Below are positions 48,769 through 57,457 of a stretch of 64,000 nt of DNA, piece after piece. Source of the DNA: Nocardioides sp. Root190 (lineage in GTDB: Bacteria; Actinomycetota; Actinomycetes; Propionibacteriales; Nocardioidaceae). The translations under genes were made by a program, and so were the position numbers. The number at the start of each line of letters is the position of its first letter. The stretch's first letter is position 1. Below the pieces are notes generated by a model. It made no database searches. It had not been told where the DNA came from and saw only the letters and a list, made by a program, of their open reading frames with translations. The stretch lies in assembly GCF_001428565.1 (NCBI RefSeq), contig NZ_LMIA01000010.1:857469-921468 (forward strand). The letters run 5' to 3'.

Positions 48769-49452
48769 TCAGGGCTCGAACCGGTAGCCCATCCCGGGCT
48801 CGTTGCGGAAGTGCACCGGTCGGGCCGGGTCAGGCTCCAGCTTGCGGCGCAGCTGACCCATGTAGAGCCGCAGGTTGCCGTGCGCCGTCTCGTAGCCGGG
48901 CCCCCACACCTCGGTGAGCAGCTGGCGCTGGCTGAGCAGCCGCCCCGGGTTGCGCAGCAGCACCTCCAGCAGGTGCCACTCGGTCGGGGTGAGCCGCACC
49001 TCGCCGCCGGCGATGCTCGCGCGCTTCGCCAGCAGGTCCACCGTGACGTCGCCGAACACCACTGCAGCAGCATCCGCCGGCTGGTCCTCGGCCTGCCCAC
49101 GACGTACGAGCGCACGGAGGCGAGCCATCAGCTCGTCCATCCCGAACGGCTTGGTGACGTAGTCGTCGGCACCTGCGTCGAGGGCGTCCACCTTGTCGAT
49201 GCTGTCGCTGCGACCGGACAGCACGAGGACGGGTACGGCGGAGCGGCGACGCAGCCGGGCGATGACGTCGACACCGTCGAGATCGGGCAGTCCGAGGTCG
49301 AGGACGACCACGTCGGGCTGCGTCGACTCGGCGATCGCCAGGGCCTCGGTGCCGTCGCCGGCGGTGAGGACCTCCCAGCCGCGGGCGCGCAGGTGGATCC
49401 CGAGGGCGCGGACGATCTGCGGCTCGTCGTCGACGACGAGGACCCGGCTCAC
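48769..49452 (-). CDS. kdpE: KdpE-like OmpR-family response regulator
   Basis: A 227-residue regulator: receiver domain with VLVVDDEPQIVRAL, phospho-acceptor Asp in VVVLDLGLPDLDGV, GADDYVTKPFGMDEL, and an OmpR winged helix ending VRLTPTEWHLLEVLLRNPGR, then HGNLRLYMGQLRRKLEPDP. These phrases are close to KdpE. GTG 49452 overlaps the kinase stop by four bases. No kdpFABC pump genes lie in the window; the KimA-like transporter on the other side is the nearest potassium gene. Confidence 0.88.
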   Translation of the reverse strand: MSRVLVVDDEPQIVRALGIHLRARGWEVLTAGDGTEALAIAESTQPDVVVLDLGLPDLDGVDVIARLRRRSAVPVLVLSGRSDSIDKVDALDAGADDYVTKPFGMDELMARLRALVRRGQAEDQPADAAAVVFGDVTVDLLAKRASIAGGEVRLTPTEWHLLEVLLRNPGRLLSQRQLLTEVWGPGYETAHGNLRLYMGQLRRKLEPDPARPVHFRNEPGMGYRFEP

Positions 49453-50540
49453 GACGACGGCTCCGCAGGGAGGCTGAGCACCATCGTGGTCCCTCCGCCG
49501 TCGGTACGCCGTGGGGTCAGCGTCCCGCCCATGGCCTCGGTCAGGCCGCGCGCCACGGCCAGGCCCAGGCCGATCCCCGTGGTGCTGTCGGTGTCGCCGA
49601 GACGCTGGAACGGCCGGAACACCCGCTCGCGGTCCTCGGCCGCGATGCCGGGACCGTGGTCGACGACGTGCACCTCGACCCGGCCCTCGTGCGCGACGGC
49701 GTGGAGCAGCGGCGGCCGGTCGGGCGGGCTGAACCGTTGCGCGTTGGCGATGACGTTGACCAGCACCCGCTCGAGCAGGCCCGGATCGCTCACCACGGCG
49801 GGGAGGTCGTCGGCGACGTCGAGGACGACCCCGCGCGGTGCCACGCCGAGGTCGTCCAGTGCCCGGGACAGGACCTCGCCGAGAGCGACCGAGCGGGGTC
49901 GCACCGGCATCGCCCCTGCCTGCAACCGGCTCATGTCGAGCAGGTTGCCCACCAGGCCGGTGAGCCGGTCGAGCGCGTCGTCGGTCGTGGCCAACAGCTC
50001 GTCCCGGTCGGCGCGATCCAGGGAGACGTCAGGACTGCGCAGGCCCGACACCGAGGCCTTCGCGACGGCGAGCGGCGTGCGGAGGTCGTGGCCGACGGCG
50101 GCGAGGAGTGCGGTCCGGAGCCGGTCCGCGGCCTCGATCTCCGCAGCAGCGGCGGCCGCTGCCGCCCGCCGGGAGGCGAGGTCGACGACCCAGCCGACCA
50201 TCGCGGCGACCCCGGCGAAGGCGAAGAGGGCCACGACGTTGTTGGGGTCGCTGATCGTGAAGGTCTGGAAGGGTGCGGTGAACCAGAAGTTCAGCACCAC
50301 CGTCCCGACGAGCGCTGCCAGCAGAGCCGGCCGCAGGCCACCGACCAGCGCGGAGAGCACCACCACGACGAGGAAGAGCGCGACGTCGCTGGCCAGGTTG
50401 AGGTCGTCGCGCAGCGGCAGCAGGACGAGCAGGAGCAGGATCGGCGCGCCGACGGCTGCGGCGAAGCCGGTGAACCGGCGTCGTCGGCTCAGGGTGCTCA
50501 CCCAGCCATTCTGCTGGGTCGCGGGTGATGGGTGCGCCAC
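49449..50540 (-). CDS. KdpD-like sensor histidine kinase, short form
   Basis: A 363-residue kinase: four closely spaced helices with DUF4118 character (residues about 25-115, ALVGTVVLNFWFTAPFQTF), then LLAAVGHDLRTPLAVAKASV with the phospho-acceptor His, VNVIANAQRFSPP (N-box), DHGPGIAAEDRERVF and GIGLGLAVARGLTEAMGG. It lacks the large N-terminal KdpD and universal-stress domains, so ligand sensing must differ. GTG 50540 is used; GTG at 50501 is the alternative. It controls the KdpE-like regulator and lies divergent from a KimA-like transporter. Confidence 0.87.
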   Translation of the reverse strand: MAHPSPATQQNGWVSTLSRRRRFTGFAAAVGAPILLLLVLLPLRDDLNLASDVALFLVVVVLSALVGGLRPALLAALVGTVVLNFWFTAPFQTFTISDPNNVVALFAFAGVAAMVGWVVDLASRRAAAAAAAAEIEAADRLRTALLAAVGHDLRTPLAVAKASVSGLRSPDVSLDRADRDELLATTDDALDRLTGLVGNLLDMSRLQAGAMPVRPRSVALGEVLSRALDDLGVAPRGVVLDVADDLPAVVSDPGLLERVLVNVIANAQRFSPPDRPPLLHAVAHEGRVEVHVVDHGPGIAAEDRERVFRPFQRLGDTDSTTGIGLGLAVARGLTEAMGGTLTPRRTDGGGTTMVLSLPAEPSS

Positions 50541-50602
50541 GTCGGCGTTAGGGCTCTGTTAGGCCACGCCCGCGGGGCTCCTCACGGCAGTTCCATGGGC
50601 CG

Positions 50603-52453
50603 GTGACCACTTCCACGACGACCCGCCCCTGGTGGCAGGTGATGTGCCTGACCGGTGTCGACTACTTCTCGACCCTCGGCTACCAACCAGGGATCGCCTT
50701 CCTCGCCGCCGGACTGCTCAGCCCGCTCGCGACCGTCGTCCTGGTCCTGCTGACCCTCCTCGGTGCCCTGCCGGTCTACCGGCGGGTGGCGGAGGAGAGT
50801 CCCCACGGTCAGGGCTCGATAGCGATGCTGGAGCGGCTCCTCCCGCGGTGGCGCGGCAAGGTGTTCGTGCTCGCGCTGCTGGGCTTCGCGCTGACCGACT
50901 TCATCATCACGATCACCCTGTCGGCGGCCGACGCCAGCGCCCACGTGGTGGAGAACCCCCATGTCCCGGAGGCGCTGCACGGGCAGGAGCTGTGGATCAC
51001 GCTGGGCCTGATCTCCTTGCTGGGGGCGGTCTTCCTCAAGGGATTCCGGGAGGCGATCGGCCTGGCCGTCGCGCTGGTGATCGTCTACCTGTCGCTCAAC
51101 GTCGTGGTGATCGGCGTCGGCATCGTCGAGGTCCTTCGCAACGGCCACGTGGTGACCGACTGGACGGCTGCCCTCACCACCGAGCACGGCAACATCGCAC
51201 TGATGATCGCGGTCTCGCTCACCCTCTTCCCGAAGCTCGCGCTCGGCATGTCCGGCTTCGAGACGGGAGTCGCGGTGATGAGCCATGTGCGCGGCTCACC
51301 GGACGACGACCCGATGAGCCCGGCTGAACGGATCCGCAACACCAAGCGCCTCCTGACGACGGCTGCCGTGATCATGAGCGTCTTCCTGATCTGTTCGAGC
51401 TTCGTGACCGCGCTGCTGATCCCGACCGCGGAGTTCGAGGAGGGCGGCCAGGCCAACGGGCGCGCGCTCGCCTACCTGGCGCACCTCCGCCTCGGTGACG
51501 TCTTCGGGACCGCCTACGACCTCTCGACCATCCTGATCCTGTGGTTCGCCGGCGCCTCGGCGATGGCCGGGATGCTCAACCTCATCCCCCGCTACCTTCC
51601 GCGCTACGGCATGGCGCCGGAGTGGGCCGGTGCCGTGCGCCCGCTGGTCTGCGTGCTGACCGCGACGGCCTTCCTCATCACCTGGATCTTCGACGCCGAC
51701 GTCGACGCACAGGGCGGTGCCTATGCGACCGGGGTGCTGGTGCTGATGACCTCCGCCAGCGTCGCTGTCGCCCTGGCCGCCCGCAAGGCGCGCCAACGCG
51801 GCTGGACCGTCGCGTTCACGGCGATCGCACTCGTCTTCACCTACACGACCCTGGACAACATCAAGGAGCGCCCGGACGGGTTGAAGATCGGAGCCTGCTT
51901 CATCGCCGCGATCGTCGTCGTCTCGCTCCTGTCGCGGCTGACCCGGTCCCTCGAGCTCCGGACCACCGAGATCACCTACGACGCCCGGGCGGAGGTCTTC
52001 GTGCGCGACTGCGCACGGCGTACCCTCCGGCTCGTCGCCCACGACCCCGCACATGCCGACGCGGGCGCCTACCGGGCGAAGGTCCGCCACATCGTCGATG
52101 CGCACGACCTGGCGAACGGCGGCGACCTGGTCTTCGTCGAGGTCGTGGTCGACGACTACTCCGACTTCGAGAGCCGGATCGAGGTCGTCGGCTCGGTCCG
52201 TCACGGCGAGTACCGCGTGCTGACGGTCCGGGCCTCGACGATCCCCAACGCGTTGGCCGCACTGGCGCTCGACCTGCGCGAGCAGTCCGGAGTCCGACCG
52301 CACGTCTACTTCGAGTGGACCGAGGGCAACCCGCTCACCCAGTTCGCCCGCTTCCTGCTGTTCGGTGCGGGGGAGGTCGCGCCGCTGACCCGTGAGGTCC
52401 TGCGGCGCGCGGAGCCCGACCACCGCCGTCGACCACACATCCACGCTGGGTAG
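50603..52453 (+). CDS. KimA-like APC-family potassium/cation transporter
   Basis: A 616-residue protein. About 12 helices (residues 10-450) begin with CLTGVDYFSTLGYQPGIAFL, typical of KimA and related APC transporters; FPKLALGMSGFETGVAV is the second unwound helix. The C-terminal ~150 residues (LRTTEITYDARAEVFVRDCA and on) form a cytoplasmic regulatory-type domain. KimA imports potassium with protons, and the neighbouring KdpD/KdpE-like pair supports that. GTG 50603 start. The exact ion is inferred. Confidence 0.85.
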   Translation: MTTSTTTRPWWQVMCLTGVDYFSTLGYQPGIAFLAAGLLSPLATVVLVLLTLLGALPVYRRVAEESPHGQGSIAMLERLLPRWRGKVFVLALLGFALTDFIITITLSAADASAHVVENPHVPEALHGQELWITLGLISLLGAVFLKGFREAIGLAVALVIVYLSLNVVVIGVGIVEVLRNGHVVTDWTAALTTEHGNIALMIAVSLTLFPKLALGMSGFETGVAVMSHVRGSPDDDPMSPAERIRNTKRLLTTAAVIMSVFLICSSFVTALLIPTAEFEEGGQANGRALAYLAHLRLGDVFGTAYDLSTILILWFAGASAMAGMLNLIPRYLPRYGMAPEWAGAVRPLVCVLTATAFLITWIFDADVDAQGGAYATGVLVLMTSASVAVALAARKARQRGWTVAFTAIALVFTYTTLDNIKERPDGLKIGACFIAAIVVVSLLSRLTRSLELRTTEITYDARAEVFVRDCARRTLRLVAHDPAHADAGAYRAKVRHIVDAHDLANGGDLVFVEVVVDDYSDFESRIEVVGSVRHGEYRVLTVRASTIPNALAALALDLREQSGVRPHVYFEWTEGNPLTQFARFLLFGAGEVAPLTREVLRRAEPDHRRRPHIHAG

Positions 52454-52481
52454 CTGCGTCGTAGCGGCGTAGGTTCGGTGC

Positions 52482-52814
52482 ATGGGCCGCAACTATGAAG
52501 TCGTCAGCGCTGCGCAGTTCAGCAACGAGGAGGGTCTCGGGGACTGGAGGGCCCTGGAGGAGCAGGCGTTCGGCCTGTTCCGCACGGGGGACTTCGCGAC
52601 CGGGCTCCGCCTGGTCAACGAGATCGGCCGGCTCGCCGAGGAGGCCGACCACCATCCAGACGTCATCCTCCGGTACGCCGTCGTGGAGGTGCGCCTCTCG
52701 ACCCACGACACGAGGTCGCTGACCACGGCCGACGTCGCGTTGTGTCGCGCCATCTCGGCGGCCGCCGCGGAGCTGGGTGTGGGCGCGGACCCGTCCGCCG
52801 TCCAGTCCTGGTAG
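52482..52814 (+). CDS. Pterin-4a-carbinolamine dehydratase-family protein
   Basis: A 110-residue protein with the PCD/DCoH signature EADHHPDVILRYAVVEVRLS, then THDTRSLTTADVALCRAIS; the catalytic-site His pair and the LTxxD pattern are kept. The enzyme dehydrates 4a-hydroxytetrahydropterin, but no aromatic amino acid hydroxylase is nearby, so a molybdopterin-type or other role is possible. ATG 52482 starts it, 28 bases after the transporter stop. Confidence 0.9.
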   Translation: MGRNYEVVSAAQFSNEEGLGDWRALEEQAFGLFRTGDFATGLRLVNEIGRLAEEADHHPDVILRYAVVEVRLSTHDTRSLTTADVALCRAISAAAAELGVGADPSAVQSW

Positions 52815-52857
52815 CGGTCTGGTCAGCGCGATCGGGTCAGCGCGGTCTGGTCAGCGC
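52814..52857. repeat. Short tandem repeat at convergent gene ends
   Basis: GCGGTCTGGTCAGCGC occurs at 52814-52829 and 52842-52857 with a related GATCGGGTCAGCGC between. The array separates the dehydratase and DUF2238 3' ends, even entering the latter's stop region. Confidence 0.6.
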
Positions 52858-53492
52858 AGCCCGTTGTGCTCGAGCTGGGGGGCCGTCTCGGAGAGGTGGC
52901 CGCGGCTCCACAGGGCGTGGATCACCAGCGCGGCGACGACCGAGCCCATCACGCCGAGGCCGAGGTCGCTCAGGGTGTCGGTGTAGGCGAAGGCGCGCTC
53001 GGCGTGCCCGTTGATGAAGGCGTAGTACTCCGCGACCTCCCAGGCGATCGCCGCCGTCGCGCCGACGGCGAGCGCACGCTCGACGACGCGGTAGCGGGGA
53101 GCGGTGCGGTGCAGCGTCAGCAGGATCACCGCTGCGGCGATGAGGCCGGTGTTCGCGAAGTGCATCAGGTCGTCGAACCAGACGATCTTGTCGTAGAGGT
53201 CCATCCGGTTGCCGAGGATGTCGGTGAAGCAGGTGAGCGTGACCAGCAGGTCGGGCAGCCAGGGGAACGACGCGCGTTCCTTCCAGACCAGCAACCAGAT
53301 CATCGGGATCGTGAACGACGCCAAGGGGTAGCCGATCGCGCGTGCCTCGGCGGCCTTGTTGCGCAGGTTGCTGCCGTCGGGGTCGACCAGTGCGAGCAGC
53401 AGCAGCAGGACGAGCAGACCCTTGGCCAGGATGTCGGCCGTCTTGATCACGGTCGGCATGGGATAGCGCACGGCAGCGGCCTCGGTGGACAT
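52851..53492 (-). CDS. DUF2238-like membrane protein
   Basis: A 213-residue integral membrane protein with about six helices (LLVLLLLLALVD, FTIPMIWLLVW and others). WFDDLMHFANTGLIAAAVI and AWEVAEYYAFINGHAERAF match the YjdF/DUF2238 family, with conserved Asp, His and Glu in the membrane that might bind an ion. ATG 53492 begins the sequence. No operon partner on its strand. Confidence 0.8.
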   Translation of the reverse strand: MSTEAAAVRYPMPTVIKTADILAKGLLVLLLLLALVDPDGSNLRNKAAEARAIGYPLASFTIPMIWLLVWKERASFPWLPDLLVTLTCFTDILGNRMDLYDKIVWFDDLMHFANTGLIAAAVILLTLHRTAPRYRVVERALAVGATAAIAWEVAEYYAFINGHAERAFAYTDTLSDLGLGVMGSVVAALVIHALWSRGHLSETAPQLEHNGLR

Positions 53493-53682
53493 CCGGGGGC
53501 TCCTGTCATCGGCAAAGGGCGATTCTCGCACGCACCCCGGCGAGGAGAGGACTCTTCGGGACCGTCCGCCGGGGCGATGTGCATCACCCCGACCACGGAA
53601 TGCGGCACGATGGTGGAGAATCGTCAGTGCTGACGCGGGGTTTCTCGTCGTGGGAGCGTGGCGACGGGAGCGAGGGGGAGCC

Positions 53683-54351
53683 GTGGTCGACATGGTGGAC
53701 GACATGGTGAATGACGTGGGGAGCATCGAGGGGCCGCCGGTCCCCGTGGTGCCCGCGCCCGGTTCCTACGAGAGCTTCGGCGTCCACTGGGTGCGCCGGG
53801 TGCTGCACAAGGACCGGATCCTGCGAACTGTCGACCAGGTGCTCGGCGACCAGATCGCGCTCGGGCCGATCGGCGCCGGCCCCGGCCGGACCTTCGCCTC
53901 GGTGAGTTTCGTGGGCAGGTACCACCCCACCACGGGCACGGAGATCCCCGGCGACCTGCTGGCCTACGCGATCGATCTCCCGATCAGCGTGGTGTTCCAC
54001 CTCGAGCTGCCGCTCGACCGGCTGACCTTCAACGCCGAGGTCGTCGTCCCCCTGGTGCTGATCGTGCACACGGAGGACCCGCTCAAGCTGCGGCTCGAGC
54101 TGCAGACGCCCCGCGAGGACCAGATCGGTCTCGAGCTCAGCACCGACACCCGCCGCGGCGCGATGATCCGCAAGATCGCTGGCCTGGACGGCGAGCTGCG
54201 CCGGTTCCTGCTCAAGGTGCTCGACACGGAGCTCTCCAAGCCCTACGTCCAGCGGGCGACGCACCTCGACATGGAGGAGCTCATCGACCACGCGTGGCCG
54301 ATGCTCACCGAGCAGTTCCTGCCGAAGGGTCCCGAGGACCGACTGTCCTGA
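53683..54351 (+). CDS. Hypothetical conserved protein
   Basis: A 222-residue protein starting at GTG 53683, preceded by GAGGGGGAG; the open frame upstream is GC-noise with no similarity. The centre has paired strands LPISVVFHLELPLDRLTFNA and VVVPLVLIVHTEDPLKLRLE, then a helical C-terminus ending HAWPMLTEQFLPKGPE. No signal or membrane segment and no family I recognise. The LPXTG gene follows 191 bases later. Confidence 0.65.
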   Translation: MVDMVDDMVNDVGSIEGPPVPVVPAPGSYESFGVHWVRRVLHKDRILRTVDQVLGDQIALGPIGAGPGRTFASVSFVGRYHPTTGTEIPGDLLAYAIDLPISVVFHLELPLDRLTFNAEVVVPLVLIVHTEDPLKLRLELQTPREDQIGLELSTDTRRGAMIRKIAGLDGELRRFLLKVLDTELSKPYVQRATHLDMEELIDHAWPMLTEQFLPKGPEDRLS

Positions 54352-54413
54352 TCCCGGGGACGCATCGGAAGTGACAGTTCGCGCAGATTTCGTGGACGCT
54401 GCAGGCAAAGATT

Positions 54414-54426
54414 CCTAGCCTCGAAG
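54414..54426 (+). promoter_or_regulatory. Conserved upstream block shared by the LPXTG genes, copy 1
   Basis: CCTAGCCTCGAAG, 7 bases after GGCAAAG, recurs upstream of the second LPXTG gene. TAGCCT would serve as a -10 box, giving a leader of about 120 bases before ATG 54543. Confidence 0.45.
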
Positions 54427-54542
54427 ACGGGTCTCTCCACGCGTCGCGTTCTGTATCGCCGGCCATCTGCCGCCGGTGCGTGCCGGGCCTTCGGCGTTCG
54501 CGCGGTGGGTGCGAGCGATCAAGAATCCTGGGGAAGTACGCC

Positions 54543-57158
54543 ATGAAGCCTTCACAGCGGCGTTCACGCCGCACCATTGGTTGGAGCAAGCGCGTCGCGC
54601 TCGTTCTTCCGGTCGCACTGCTGGCCCTGACCACCTCGGTCGGGCCCGGGTACGCCGATGACGCCGACAGTCCCGGGACCGGCGATGCGCCCGCCAGCAG
54701 CGAGGCGGAGACACCGGCACCCGCGCCGGAGCCCGCCCCCGAGCCGGAGCCCGCCCCCGAGCCGGAGCCGGCCCCGGAGCCCGAACCGGAGCCGGCCCCC
54801 GAGCCCGAGCCCGAGGTGGAGGACGAGGCTGCGGTCGAGCCGCAGGAGATCCCCGACGACGTCGTACCCGCCGGCGAGGAGGCCCGCAAGGGTGCCCGCC
54901 TGGTCAAGGAGGCAGCCGTCGTGGCGCTGGCCGCCTTCGACACCAAGAAGGTCGTGATCTGCAAGTACTCCGCGACCCCCGAGATCGGTGAGAAGGCCCA
55001 GACGGTCAACATCTCCTCGATCAACACGCTCCCGGCCGACTGGGTCCCGGGAACCTTCCCGGCGTTCTTCAGCGACGCGCAGGGCGCCTCCATCGCACCC
55101 CGCTACGCGTACGAGGGGGAGAACACCAACGACGTCGCCGGCATGATCGACGAGCTGTGCCCGCCGTACGTCCCGCCGGGCCTGGTCGTGGCACCCGACC
55201 TCACCGTGAACGACCCCTGCGGTCCGGCGAACGCCGCCTACGGCCCCGTGCCGCCGGGCAACTACACCGTCGACATCAACCCGGACGGCAGCATCACGCT
55301 GACGGCCGCCGACGGCTACCTCTTCCCGGGCGACCTCCCGACGTACCTCTATCCAGCGCCAGTGGATTCCGGAGTGCCCTGCATCGTGGCGCCGCCGGCC
55401 GAGCCGGACCCGACGGACCCGTGCGGTCCGGCGAACGCCTACTTCGCTGACGCGGACATCCCGGCGAGCACCGACGACTACGTCGTGTCGGTGAACGACG
55501 CGAGGACGGTCATCACGATCACGGCGACGCCGGGCAACGTGTTCGACGAGCAGGGCACCACGGAGGTCGTCTACACGGCTGTGGACTCCGGTGTCCCATG
55601 CATCGTGGCGCCGCCGGCCGAGCCGGACCCGACGGATCCCTGTGGTCTGGCGAACGCGTACTTCGCTGACGCCGACATCCCGGCGAGCACCGATGACTAC
55701 CTGGTGTCGGTGAACGACGCGAGGACGGTCATCACGATCACGGCGACGCCGGGCAACGTGTTCGACGAGCAGGGCACCACGGAGGTCGTCCACACCGCGG
55801 TGGACTCGGGAGAGCCGTGCATCGTGGCTGCTCCGGGCGCACCGGACCCGACGGATCCCTGTGGCCTGGCCAACGCGTACTTCGCTGACGCCGACATTCC
55901 GGCCAGCACCGCTGGCTACCTGGTGTCGGTGAACGATGCGAGGACGGTCATCACGATCACGGCGACGCCGGGCAACGTGTTCGACGAGGAAGGTACGACG
56001 GAGGTCGTCTTCACGGCGGTGGACTCGGGAGAGCCGTGCCTGATCGACGTACCGACACCTGACCCCACGGACCCGTGCGGCCTGGCGAACGCCTACTTCG
56101 CCGATGCGGACATCCCGGCGAGCACCGATGACTACCTGGTGTCGGTGAACGACGCGAGCACGGTCATCACGCTCACCGCGACCGCGGGCAACGTCTTCGA
56201 CGAGCAGGGCACCACGGAGCTGGTCTTCACGGCTCTCGACTCGGGTGAACCGTGCATCGTGGCTGCTCCGGGCGCACCGGACCCGACGGATCCCTGTGGT
56301 CTGGCGAACGCGTTCTTCGCGGAGGGCGACGTCCCGGTCAGCACCGATGACTACGTCGTGTCGGTGAACGACGCGAGGACGATCATCACGATCACCGCCA
56401 CCGAGGGCAATGTGTTCGACGAGGAGGGCACCACGGAGGTCGTCCACACCGCGGTGGACTCGGGAGAGCCGTGCATCGTGGCTGCTCCGGGCGCACCGGA
56501 CCCGACGGACCCGTGCGGTCCTGACAACGCGTTCTTCGCGGAGGGCGACGTCCCGGTCAGCACCGACGACTACGTCGTGTCGGTGAACGAGGCGATGACC
56601 GTCATCACGATCACCGCCACCGAGGGCAATGTGTTCGACGAGGAGGGCACCACCGAGGTCGTCCACACGGCACTCGACTCGGGTGAGGAGTGCCCGGAGG
56701 TCCGCGCACTCCTTGCTTGCGTCTACCCGTCCGACGCCGACCCGGGCGTCACCCGACTGGTTGCCCGGGCTCCCGGTGACGCGCTCGGCCTGATCACGCT
56801 GGTCGACTTCCTCGACGCCATCGCCAACGGCTTCGCCGAGGTCTTCCCGTTCGAGTACGTCGACAGCGAGGGCAACATCGTCGAGATCCGACAGTTCCTC
56901 GAGCTGGACCAGAGCATCGAGGACTTCGACGCCGTGGAGCTCTGCGGCGAGGTCGCCGGGATCTGCGAGGGCGTGACCGATGCCGACACGGTGGACGAGA
57001 ACGGCGACCTCTGCGTCACGCCCGACGACGAGGTCGGCGGAGTGGTCGAGGCCCTCCCGAACACCGGTGGTCCCGCCGGGATGCTCGTACCGCTCGGAGC
57101 ACTCCTCGTGCTCCTGGGCGCCGGGCTGGTGATGGTGAGGCGGCCCCACACCGCCTGA
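54543..57158 (+). CDS. LPXTG cell-wall-anchored repeat protein
   Basis: An 871-residue surface protein. The signal peptide (about residues 1-40, ending GPGYAD) is followed by a Pro/Glu-rich stalk (about 55-100), a KKVVICKYSATPEIGEKAQT module (about 137-215), one divergent repeat, six ~73-residue repeats (about 292-719), and a C-terminal domain (DADTVDENGDLC) ending in LPNTGG, a hydrophobic helix and RRPHTA, the sortase sorting signal. Repeats have conserved Cys (DPCG and GEPC), probably disulphides. ATG 54543 gives a proper signal peptide. Likely an adhesin or structural wall protein. Confidence 0.92.
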   Translation: MKPSQRRSRRTIGWSKRVALVLPVALLALTTSVGPGYADDADSPGTGDAPASSEAETPAPAPEPAPEPEPAPEPEPAPEPEPEPAPEPEPEVEDEAAVEPQEIPDDVVPAGEEARKGARLVKEAAVVALAAFDTKKVVICKYSATPEIGEKAQTVNISSINTLPADWVPGTFPAFFSDAQGASIAPRYAYEGENTNDVAGMIDELCPPYVPPGLVVAPDLTVNDPCGPANAAYGPVPPGNYTVDINPDGSITLTAADGYLFPGDLPTYLYPAPVDSGVPCIVAPPAEPDPTDPCGPANAYFADADIPASTDDYVVSVNDARTVITITATPGNVFDEQGTTEVVYTAVDSGVPCIVAPPAEPDPTDPCGLANAYFADADIPASTDDYLVSVNDARTVITITATPGNVFDEQGTTEVVHTAVDSGEPCIVAAPGAPDPTDPCGLANAYFADADIPASTAGYLVSVNDARTVITITATPGNVFDEEGTTEVVFTAVDSGEPCLIDVPTPDPTDPCGLANAYFADADIPASTDDYLVSVNDASTVITLTATAGNVFDEQGTTELVFTALDSGEPCIVAAPGAPDPTDPCGLANAFFAEGDVPVSTDDYVVSVNDARTIITITATEGNVFDEEGTTEVVHTAVDSGEPCIVAAPGAPDPTDPCGPDNAFFAEGDVPVSTDDYVVSVNEAMTVITITATEGNVFDEEGTTEVVHTALDSGEECPEVRALLACVYPSDADPGVTRLVARAPGDALGLITLVDFLDAIANGFAEVFPFEYVDSEGNIVEIRQFLELDQSIEDFDAVELCGEVAGICEGVTDADTVDENGDLCVTPDDEVGGVVEALPNTGGPAGMLVPLGALLVLLGAGLVMVRRPHTA
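55416..56698 (+). repeat. Six near-identical 219-bp coding repeats
   Basis: Units start at 55416, 55635, 55854, 56070, 56289 and 56508; the third is one codon shorter. Each encodes DPCGxANAYFADADIPASTDxY, then VSVNDARTVITITATxGNVFDE and TAVDSGEPC. High nucleotide identity suggests recent duplication or gene conversion; units 5-6 differ together (AEGDVPVS). Confidence 0.9.
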
Positions 57159-57165
57159 CCGTGCT

Positions 57166-57199
57166 CGGGTGCCTCTCCTCCCCGGCGGAGGGGCACCCG
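57166..57199 (+). terminator. Hairpin after the first LPXTG gene
   Basis: CGGGTGCC and GGCACCCG form the outer stem and CCTCC/GGAGG the inner one, 7 bases after the stop codon. No U-rich tail follows, as often in actinobacteria. Confidence 0.6.
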
Positions 57200-57263
57200 T
57201 GTCAACCATCGGAATAGCGGGTCGGCAAACGGCGGCATTCGGCGGCGTCGTCGAGTAAAGGCG

Positions 57264-57277
57264 CCTAGCCTTCGAAG
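57264..57277 (+). promoter_or_regulatory. Conserved upstream block shared by the LPXTG genes, copy 2
   Basis: CCTAGCCTTCGAAG, preceded by AGTAAAG, matches the block at 54414 with one inserted T. It implies a leader of about 185 bases before ATG 57458. Confidence 0.45.
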
Positions 57278-57309
57278 TGGGCCTGATTGCACGTGGGGTG
57301 TGGTCAGGA

Positions 57310-57370
57310 AAGGGAGTGCACGACTAGGGGGTCGCAAGCAATTGCGACCGCTTCGCGTCGGCGCTCCCTT
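57310..57370 (+). promoter_or_regulatory. Structured leader hairpin of the second LPXTG gene
   Basis: Outer arms AAGGGAGTGC (57310-57319) and GCGCTCCCTT (57361-57370) pair with one G-U; inside, GGTCGCAA, loop GCAA, TTGCGACC (57330-57349) is a perfect stem. The 299-base gap between the two surface protein genes holds this, the preceding terminator and the conserved block, and no gene. Confidence 0.55.
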
Positions 57371-57457
57371 CGCTGGTTTTCGGACGTCGGTGCCCACCCT
57401 CCAATCGTCCGATCGCCGTGCAGTGGGTACGGCACAGAACAAGTGGGGACTCCCGAA

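Noticed and set aside
55416..56698. CRISPR-like array
   Set aside because: The 219-base repeats are in-frame protein repeats without spacers.
54564..57209. Long open frame antisense to the first LPXTG gene
   Set aside because: It exists because of repeated GC-rich codons on the other strand; its protein has no start site, signal or family, while the sense product has a signal peptide and sorting signal.
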